Of a stretch of DNA of 64,000 nucleotides, positions 55,561 to 64,000 are shown piece after piece. A program made the translations under genes and the position numbers. This DNA comes from Allium sativum (taxonomy: Eukaryota > Streptophyta > Magnoliopsida > Asparagales > Amaryllidaceae): the NCBI GenBank assembly GCA_030737875.1, contig CM060926.1, positions 162,327,579-162,391,578 on the forward strand, in the 5' to 3' direction. Numbering within the stretch: position 1 is the stretch's first letter; every line of letters begins with the position of its first letter. The notes beneath the pieces are model-generated. The model was not told where the DNA came from. It saw only the letters and a list, made by a program, of their open reading frames with translations, and made no database searches.

Positions 55561-58279
55561 TGTAATGCCCCGCACCTCTTAACGTCGCCCGTATGAGGAT
55601 TTTGTTAAAAAAATATAAAACATTTAGGTATAAAATAACATCATAGAGACTAAAATTCACAATACAACATATGAAAAACACAACAAAACTTTAAATTTTA
55701 TTCAAAATGGAATAAAAGCATTATTACATCACAAATTGTACTTTATCATCAAAACCCACAGCTGTCTCACGAAAGCAACATAATCATAGTACCAAATAAA
55801 AATCTCTCTCAACATCAAATACAGAAATAAGTCAAACGCTGAATAATGCATGTATAAGAAAACAATAAGACAAATAAGAATCTCCAATGGGCTAAGCTGA
55901 TCCAAAACTCTATCAGCTACTAGATCCTCTACCCTGAGAATCAGGGGAGGAAGGGAGGAAGAAGAGAGAAAGAAAACAAGTTAGACATAAAGCCTGGTAG
56001 ATTATGTAATTGCTAGCATGAGTGATAAAAGAATAAATTTAGACATAATAATAGTTTAAAGCACAAATCAGTAAATAGAAATAAGGAGATAAGCAAGGAT
56101 ATAGTGAATCATTTGATTTATGCACCATTACTGCAACTCATAATTCGACATGACCAAATCCTACCAATCGATCGACTCCTAAACCACAACTGTGATAACC
56201 TATGCTGACTATGGTCCCAGGTTTATCGGACCTGGCTCATCATATCTAAGGACATTGCACTAAACACAGGTGTCACAACGTCTTGTTTTCCCTTATCGGT
56301 GCGATGCATACCACAGCCCCGTCGAAACACTCCCGTACCCACCTCGTTTACTATCCACTATAGTATAAGCGTGCCTTCGCCTACTCGTGAGACCTTTGTG
56401 TAGTGCGATACATGTTCCTTCCATTTCTCCAAGTAAATCCCTTCACATGGCTCATCATATCTAAGGACATAGCGTTAATCACAGGTGTCACAACGTCTTG
56501 TTTTCCCTTATCGGTGCGATGCACACCACAGCCCCGTCGGAACACGCCCGTACCCACCTCGTTTACTATCCACTATATTATAAGCGTGCCTTCGCCTACT
56601 CGTGAGACATTTGTGTAGTGTGATACATGTTCCTTCCATTTCTCCAAGTAAATCCCTTCGCATGGCAATACCTATGGTATCGGCTTGCCCTTTCATGAGC
56701 ATGGACATATGAAACAACCATAATAAAACACGTACCGTCTACTTTTGATTCAACACTTTTAGGCCACTATAAATTAATTATTTTAATTGGCTACTTATTT
56801 TCCATAATCAACCTACTCGTACTGCCGGAGCGGACCACTACTACGAGCCCTTTAGTTTCCCTAATCAGTAGTCGTTGCCGGAATGGGCTCCTACTACACA
56901 TTTTTTTAATAGGCCACTTATTTTCCTAATCAGCTTACGCTTCTGTAACGGACCACTACTGTTCATGCTTATTAATTTGTTTATATTAAGCTTAATGCCC
57001 AATTTAAGTTTATTAATAAGCTTACTTTCTTCATATAAATTCTTGTCATATTATAGGTTGCACTTAAACATTATTTTGTTTATATTCATTTTACAAACCC
57101 CCGTTATTTAGCGTCTATCCAAATTTCCTATTTATTTAGTTTATCAGTGGTTATACCAAAGTCACAGTTCAATTATCTTTTATCACATAATTTCAATAAG
57201 CCGCAATTAATCCTTTCTAATACATAATTCATATTTCCTATTTTGTGTATTTTATAATAAAATTCATAATTTAACCCAAACTGCGCATAAACAAAAGGAA
57301 TAAGGGTTTAGGCTCTTTGAAGGCCAAAGCTCAATGTGAATTAAAATGGACAAAGACCTAGGCTCTCGTATAGCCTAGGCTCAAATGAATAAAACAAATC
57401 TGTAAAAAAAAGCCTAAATCTGAATTGCACACAAAATAATCTACGAAGAAAAAAAGATAGGAATAAAGTGAATGATATAAAGTAATAGAATAAATTAATG
57501 AAATAGACAGGAGAAAGGATAGAAGCAGTAATCAGATATACATGGATTATTTACAGAAAAGAAAACTGAAATCTAAAGAAATCAAAAATAGTTATGCTGT
57601 CCAAATAAACTCTGACTTATATTAATCTTGTAATCATAGAAAATACTCACTGATTTAAGCAAACTGATAAGCCTCGGTAGGAATTCTCTATGTATAAAAC
57701 CTACGTCTCAGAACTCCATTAATTTTTTGAGGAAAAGGTCCTGTATAGTGGAGGCAAAGAATGGAGGAAATGGAGTAGGGAGAAATAGTGTTTGGTTGGA
57801 GCTATATTTATGATAAAGTTAAGGGATATAGGACCGATAGATTTTAGATTTAAAACTTGGTCTATTAGATCAGAAGAAGTCTCCATAAATCGCACCTATA
57901 ATCAGTCTGAATCGCACCGGAAACGTGCACACCAGGTGTGCATGTCACTAGAATGGGTCAACCCATCCTATAGGTAGGTCGACCCATAGTCAACCCAGCC
58001 AGGGAGTGGGTCGCCCCAGTTCACATGAGTTCCGGCTGAATTAAATATTAATAAGTTTGTTTGTTTGTTTAAGTTTCGAATTTAAATTTCAAACTTCTTT
58101 CTTCATATCTTCTTCATTTTAAGTTCGATTTTAGCAAACCAAATGTATATCTTAGCCAGAATTTCGTAACAGACCCAATGGCGTAACCCCCACTGCCCAA
58201 TTCCCAATATTTTTCTGGTTAATATTTGTTTTATTAACCTTTTATTTAAATTTTTTATTAAAACTTTGGGTTGTTACAT
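55561..58279 (-). repeat. 3' LTR of element G
   Basis: TGTAATGCCCCG to GGGTTGTTACA on the plus strand. A 215-bp unit is duplicated (56236-56450 and 56451-56665). A GTCGACCC/GTCAACCC block lies at 57955-58015, upstream (minus strand) of a TATA-like ATAAATATAG near 57808. Confidence 0.85.
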
Positions 58280-58292
58280 TCTCCACTCCTTA
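58280..58292 (-). other. Polypurine tract of element G
   Basis: Minus strand AAGGAGTGGAGAA directly before the 3' LTR TGTAACAACCC; nearly the same as the PPT of element C. Confidence 0.85.
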
Positions 58293-58864
58293 ATGGATTT
58301 CGTCCCCAAAATCTCCAGGGTTAGAAGAATGTCGTAAATATTATCACACCATCATTTACATCCATCTACTTATCCAACAATCACATGCATTCAATGTCCT
58401 TAGGATTTCTAATTCTTTTCGTGAATATATGCAATAGTGTAATGTATATGTCCCTAACTAATGCAACAAATTAGGCGATCCACTGATTCAGTCAACCTCC
58501 TTTTTATGCAATTTATATCAGTGTCATGCATCCAAAATGTATGCAATAGAATCCTAATGGTACATAAAATTCTATATGCATGATACAATCACCATCAAAA
58601 TATAACATCCATCTAATAATCACCCATTTTTCATCCATAAAATTAAAAGTGAAATAAAAGTGCACACACATCCATATGCAATTATGTAAGTGTCCTAGTT
58701 GTCGATCACTAATTAGTGCCTAGTGTGTGTATATGTATCCGTTGCATCCATTGGCAAACACTTGCATCCATGTGAATCCATCAAACATAACATGTCCTAA
58801 TAACATGTTTAAACCACACAAATGATAGGAAATGGATAAGGTTCAAATTCAAAAATAAGAAAGG

Positions 58865-59900
58865 ATTAAGAGCGTACTATCAAAAAGAAATGGAAAAGAT
58901 GCGCGAATCCTCTCCTCTGGTTTCCATGTTGCTTCGTTGTTATCCTCTCCTCAATGAACCTTGATAAGCTTAATCTCCTTGTTTCTTAACTTCTTTACTT
59001 AAGAATCCAAAATCCGCGTAGGTACTCGTCTAACATATGCCTCCTTCTCGGCCTCAACCTCATTTAAGGTACTCGGCTCTACCACTACCGCAGAATCATG
59101 TATGCACTTTATCAGATGTGAGACATGAATATCATGAACCCTTGACAGCCTATCTGGTAGCCGAACCCTGTAGGCCATATGACTAATCCTCTCTACTATA
59201 GGAAATGGCCCAACAAGCCTCGGTGCTAAATTCCCAACCAAGTCAAACCATACCATATTCCTCAAGGAAGATACTTTAATGAAAACCATGTCCCATACGT
59301 TGAACTCAAGATCTGCACTCCTCCCATCGACATATGATTTCTTCCTATCTTGAGCTGCCATCATCTTTTTTGAATTAAGTCAATATTGTCTGAGGTTTCC
59401 CAAATCATCTTTGGTCCAAAAAGAAGTCTATCCATGGTCTCTTACCAACAAATGGTGATCTTTAGGGCTATCCATACAAAGCTTTGAAAGGTGCCATGCC
59501 AATGCTCGTTTGATAGTTTTTATTATGTGCAAACTCAACTAAGAGAAGATGCTCCTACCAACTCCCTACGAAGTCCAAAATGCACAGTCGTAATAAATCC
59601 TCAAGAATCCGATTAACCTTCTCGGTTTCCCTAACGCCTCCTGCAGGCTCCTCCAAAACTCGCTAGTAAAGATGGGTCTCTATCACTAATGATGCTCGTG
59701 GGAACTCCGTAAAGTCGGACGATCTCCCTCAAATATATCGAAGATAACCCAGCTGCAGTGTTCTCACTCTTAACTAGGATGAAATGAGTGCTCTTAGTTA
59801 ACCTATGCACAACCAACCAAATGTCGGTATTGCCTTTTCTCGATCATGGCAAACCATCTATGAAATCCATCAAGATGCTCTCCCACTTCTACTATGGCAC
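58865..59900 (-). pseudogene. Integrase with chromodomain-like tail of element G
   Basis: Core fragment VVHRLTKSTHFI to LYGVPTSIISDRDPS includes the second catalytic Asp. The C-terminal domain (59364-58999) has MMAAQDRKKSYVDGR and RLVGPFPIVERI. After RILDS a TAA intervenes, then the frame continues VKKLRNKEIKLIKVH, a TGA where chromodomains usually have Trp, and NNEATWKPEERIRA. That is the truncated chromodomain pattern thought to direct chromovirus integration to heterochromatin. The zinc-binding start is degraded. Confidence 0.78.
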
Positions 59901-60205
59901 ATCAAAGGGTTGAAGCAATCCACTAGACTTCCTTTAATCATCCTTAACTCTTTGACATGATATGCATCTTGCCACAAATCATCCATATCCTTCTTTAACC
60001 CTATCCAATATTACACCCTCTTCATATCCCTATACATCTTATCTCCTCTCGGATGGATGGCCATCCGAGAGTGATGGGCTTCCAACAATACTGCACCTAT
60101 CAAATCTCTCTTGTGGGGTGCACATAACCTACGATTATGGCTTAGCCATCCTCTCTCATCAATTGAGTATCTAGAAAGATGCGTACAGGTATCGCATCTA
60201 CCTAG

Positions 60206-60760
60206 TCAGTCCAAAATATCAGCTAGTTGTTGATCATCATGCTGATTGGATCTAATACATTCCAACAGAGTAGGTTGTTCCTCAAGTGATGTTAATAATC
60301 CTGGTGCATAATCCATAGATGGTCTGAAATCAAAAGATGAGATAAAATCCAAACTCTGCCACTCTACAAGTAATGGACTCAGAGTCATCCTCTTCGTACT
60401 CAAAGCATCCGCCACTACATTCCCCTTCCCCGTGATATATGAAATCTCAAAATTGTAGGATGCTAGAAACTCCATCCAACATTGTTGTCTCAAGTTAAGA
60501 TCCTTTTGCAAAAATAAATACTTGAGAGACTTATGATCGGCATACAACTCAAACCTCTCACCTAACAAGTAATGCCTTCAAGACTTAAGGACGAAAACTA
60601 TAGTTGATAGTTCTAAATATTGGGTAGGATAATTTTTCTCATGTACCCATAATTGTTCGCTCCCATAGCAAACAACCCTACCCTCCTGCATTAGGACCAC
60701 GACAATCCTATACCGCAAGCATCTATATACACTGTAAGCATCCTAGATCCGTCTGGAAGA
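60206..60760 (-). pseudogene. RNase H of element G
   Basis: Open from [16 protein letters not shown] through NLRQQCWMEFLASYNFEI and NVVADALSTKR. The upstream half is damaged. ADHKSL (usually TDHKSL) and DALS hold catalytic-region Asp residues. Confidence 0.78.
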
Positions 60761-60839
60761 GTCAACACTATAGCTGTCTCGAGTGCCTTCTTTAATTTCA
60801 TAAAGGAACCCTCACAACCCGTGTCCCATGAGAATACCA

Positions 60840-61758
60840 AGTTCTTCTTGGTAAGGCGGGTAAGCAGAGATAAAATTCACGCAAAGTCCTTAATAAATTT
60901 TCGATAATACGCTGCCAAACCTAGAAAGCTCCTTACCTCAGTTGCATTCTTGGGGGCCTTCCAGTATTGCATAGAAACCGCTTTAGCAGGATCCACCGTT
61001 ATACCATCTCTCGAAACTACATGCCCCAAGAATCTCACTTCCTTACGCCAAAAGTGGCACTTTAAGAATTTTTCCTTCAACTAATGGGCAAGAAGAGTAC
61101 AGAGAACCTCTCCCAAATGCAAGGCGTGCTCATCCTCATCTCTTGAGAACACCAAGATTTAATCCATAAATACTACCACAAACTTATTTAGCAAATCCCT
61201 AAACACTGGGCTCATCAAATCAACAAAATATGTCAGTGCATTGGTTAGATCAAAAGGCATAGTCAACCATTCGAAAAATCCATCTGGAGTCCTAAAAGTT
61301 GTCTTATACACACTATCATATGCAACTTAAAGCTGATAAAACCCAATCGCCAAGTCCAATTGAGAGAAAACGGATGCACCCACCAACCGATTAAATAAAT
61401 CGTCTATCCGAGGGAGTGGGTGTCAATTCTTCCTTGTGAGCTTGTTCAATTCTCTATAATCCACACGTAGACGGAAAGAGCCATCTGTCTTAGTAGAGAA
61501 AACGACTAGTGCTCCTCCGTCTAATATAGCCTTTTTTTTAATAGCTCACCCACCTGCTTACTCATTTCCTTCCTTTCCCTCGGAGCAATATGACGCAGAG
61601 GCAATGCAACAGGCTCATCACTCACTTTCATATAAACCCAGAAGTCAATCTCTTGTCTCGAAGATAGCCCTCTCACCTCCTCAAGTATATCCGGAAAATC
61701 TCTTACGACGGGTACCAAGCTAAGATCATCAATAAAAGCATCTAAGAGCTCTAAGAAG
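60840..61758 (-). pseudogene. Reverse transcriptase of element G
   Basis: N-terminal part VVRDFPDILEEVRGLSSRQEIDF is open to 61521; the rest carries stops. The catalytic motif that would be F-V-D-D reads F-M-D-stop (TAA at 61159-61161). The thumb and connection ([39 protein letters not shown]) is intact at 60877-61080. Clearly inactive. Confidence 0.8.
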
Positions 61759-61763
61759 CTCAA

Positions 61764-62853
61764 TGTTAGACCAAAATGTGGCTTTAACACCCAAATGTAG
61801 TATGAAGTCATCACAATCACAAATCTTAGATCACAGAGTGTAGATAAAGCAATAGAAACAAGGGACACACAATATTTTTATAGTGGTTCGGCTCAAACCA
61901 AGCCTACGTCCACTTTATAATTCCTTAAATCCTAAGAAATTACAATTACAATGTCTTCTCACAATCTGTGAGATCCAATTACATACAACATTCTTGTATT
62001 TTAATAAAGAAGAAGAGAAAAAAGAATGATTTCATACACGAAATCCTCGTGTTAAACTGAGTTGAATTGGCCTTGTTAGGCATGTGAAGTCCTTGCGTTG
62101 TTAATGGTGGAAGACATGAAGAAGAATGGCCAAAAAGTCCATTCATTTGCCCTTAAGTGGTGTATTTATAGCCATTTATAGAAGGCGGTTCGTGGGCGAC
62201 GTGGCACGCATCCCAAAAATCTCGAAATGAGGTGGAGAATATGGAGAAATCCTCTCCAAGTCATGCCATGCCATGTATGATGAGATCCGGGTTAGTAGGA
62301 GTAGGAATAGCCAAGAGAATAAGTCAATATGTGAGCAAAAGCAGTTCTAGTTCAGGAGGTTCGTGAGCTTTACGAGCCGATGCCCACGAACCGAAGGAGT
62401 CACACTCCAGGGGTGCACCACGATCCGGGTCATGACCTAAGGGTGCACCATGAACCGGGTCGTGATCCAGGGGTGCACCACGAGCCGGGGGGAAGCCGGT
62501 CTATACTCCAAGCTAGCGATGCTTCGTCGCTTCATCCAAGTAATTGCCAGTCCATACTTCTACATGCGTTCACGGAAACGGGTGTAGCTTCCAAACCGTA
62601 AGTCTGATTGGGCCAAACGAAAGCTCTACCTGAAGCTAATTCAGAGGGCTATAGGATTTATGGTGCATGGCACCATAATTGAAATTTTCGGGCCCAAAAG
62701 AGGTCGTATGATAGGAGTTTCGGGCCAGTTTATGTTAATGATGTGATTCCGACCAAATTGCTCTTCGTCTTCTGACGATGTTTTCCACGCCTTAGCTTGA
62801 TGCTATCCAGATATTCCATGTGTGACAGCTTTTACCAAAAAAGCATGTCAACA
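61764..62853 (-). mobile_element. Solo LTR (about 1.1 kb) inside element G
   Basis: Plus strand TGTTAGACC to GCATGTCAACA with TSD CTCAA (61759-61763, 62854-62858). It carries the segment TTTATAGTGGTTCGG and GCCTACGTCCACTTT also found in the F LTR, so it belongs to a related lineage. Minus-strand TATAAATA is at 62163-62170. A block of about four GGGGTGCACCACGANCCGGG units lies upstream at 62385-62495. Confidence 0.85.
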
Positions 62854-62858
62854 CTCAA

Positions 62859-63229
62859 CATGACTGACCCTCGTGGGTCGTAAGATATCTTAAAGGTACT
62901 ACCATGACAAGTCATCATCTCACTACCCTCCTCTTATAGTCAAGAATGACACCATACATGGCCAACCAATCCATCCCTAGAATACCATACCTTGGAAACC
63001 CCAGTACATAGGCTTTACAATAAAACTCGACACCTAATATAGAAAGTCTCAAACACTTACATATCATAGACAAGTGAGTCAAATGCCCTATAGGGTTTGA
63101 AACTAATACTCGATCGGAAACAAGAGATACACTAAGGTGAAGACAATCGACTAACGAAGTAGAAATAAACGAATGTGAAGTGCCAGAATCAAATAAGGTC
63201 CTAACTAGAAAGTCATAAAGAGATATCAA
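62859..63229 (-). pseudogene. Protease of element G
   Basis: [17 protein letters not shown] holds the Asp-Ser-Gly active site. It continues through SVSLVSDRVLVSNPIGHL and GILGMDWLAMYGVILD to RRVVR, where TGATGA replaces about one codon. The frame then resumes MTCHGSTFKISYDPRGSVML up to the solo LTR insertion. Homologous to the protease of element C. Confidence 0.8.
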
Positions 63230-64000
63230 ACCTTCGACTGTGACCTTCCTTCCTCTAACCTGACCGCGTTGGCCTGTGCCGCCTTTAATGCATGCATCTG
63301 CGCTCCAGATGAACTAGCTCATTGCTCTTTCTTCCGAGGACACTGCTTGCTATAATGACCCAACCATCCACAATTAAATAAACTCCCTTTCTTAACAGCC
63401 TTCTTGCAGTCCTTCACAAAATGGCCTATCATGTCGCAAGCATGGCATCTAATATCTTTCTTTATTTGAGCTTTCTACGGCCTCTCGCCCTTCTTTTTAT
63501 TAACTTTCTTAGACCACTATTTCTTTTTTCAAAACTCTCCTTAGCCACCTCAGCTTTACTTTCCTTGTAATCACCTTTCCCTTCCTTATGCATAAGTGTC
63601 ATCTCAACTAGATTCTCGAACGTAGCACCCATCAGAATATGAGTCAAAGCAAATCCTTATAGAGGTTAATTCATACCCTTAGCAAATATCATCGCCCTCT
63701 TATGAGCCGTATTCACAAAATCCATCACGAACCTAGCAAACTCATTGAAATGATTAGCATATTCCTTCCCAGAAAGATCACAATGTCTTAGTACAAGAAA
63801 TTTCTCCAATTGCATGCCCTCTTCCGCCTGAGATAGAAACTTCCTTCCAAACCTCTCTGTAAACTCATTCCAAGTCTCAAAACCACGATATGACTCATCC
63901 ATCTACACCAATAAGAAGCCTCGCCCTTCAATTACCATGCATCCAACAGATCTCTTCTCCTATCCTCAAGCTCCAAAAGTCCAAATATGCGCTTGGTATT
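63230..64000 (-). pseudogene. Gag of element G, partial
   Basis: Capsid segments TWNEFTERFGRKFLSQAEEG and RFVMDFVNTAHKRA (63902-63666), then [14 protein letters not shown] (63647 on). Two zinc knuckles follow at about 63340-63460. The first, CHACDMIGHFVKDC, is complete. The second, LFNCGWLGHYSKQC, has lost its first Cys. Stops separate the parts. It continues beyond the window. Confidence 0.75.

Larger units (their letters stand above)
55561..64000 (-). mobile_element. Chromovirus (Tekay-like) gypsy element G, partial at the right edge, old and decayed
   Basis: 3' LTR at 55561-58279, PPT at 58280-58292, then minus-strand integrase, RNase H, RT, protease and gag up to the window edge. The 5' LTR and TSD partner lie outside; the left flank is AACTA. 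A chromodomain-like tail after integrase marks a chromovirus. Many stop codons, including one inside the RT catalytic motif, make it the most decayed of the elements with coding DNA here. A 1.1-kb solo LTR interrupts the protease-RT junction. Confidence 0.88.

Overview
This is plant nuclear DNA, most likely from an angiosperm with a large, repeat-rich genome. The evidence is plant Ty3/gypsy lineages (Tekay-like chromoviruses and a Tat/Retand-type element), 5-bp target-site duplications (TSDs), an initiator-Met-tRNA primer site, a Mutator-type MITE with a 9-bp TSD, and an intron-rich Ulp1/C48-protease-like gene. I cannot name the species. No tRNA, rRNA or intact cellular gene was recognised.

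1-33281 (minus strand): a decayed multi-exon gene whose C-terminus is an Ulp1/SENP-type cysteine-protease domain. Exon 1 is at 33267-33281 and exon 2 at 3203-4014. The last visible exon (113-210) carries the oxyanion-Gln motif; the Cys-containing exon lies beyond the left edge. A roughly 31-bp minisatellite occupies several introns. The large array in intron 1 was split by a 27-kb nest of transposons (4771-31777).

The nest can be read from its TSDs. Long LTR A (4771-31777, TSD ACTAT) contains related long LTR E (7034-12984, TSD AACAA) and LTR D (16754-31580, TSD CAATT). E contains a palindromic Mutator-type MITE (11528-11724, TSD GTTTTATAG). D contains gypsy element C (17603-28024, TSD AGCTT). 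C has two nearly identical LTRs, a gag-protease ORF and a truncated pol that is followed by a second, diverged protease fragment.

33282-36320: the upstream flank of the Ulp1-like gene, then poorly resolved LTR-like remnants.

36321-55458 (minus strand): a complete but decayed Tat/Retand-type gypsy element F (TSD GAGGA) with gag, protease, RT, RNase H, a second RNase H and integrase. Downstream of pol it carries an extra multi-exon gene in antisense (plus) orientation, 38627-42791. A 4.5-kb Tekay-type solo LTR S (47671-52138, TSD TTGAC) is inserted directly after the protease DSGSS codons. Tandem TTCGAA-centred palindromes lie upstream of TATA boxes both in the LTRs and in front of the antisense gene.

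55561-64000 (minus strand): 3' LTR and most of the internal region of a decayed chromovirus G, which runs off the right edge. It is interrupted by a 1.1-kb solo LTR (61764-62853, TSD CTCAA).

All coding regions seen are broken by stops, frameshifts or deletions, with gag-protease of C the least damaged. Exon boundaries were deduced by eye from splice consensus and phase.
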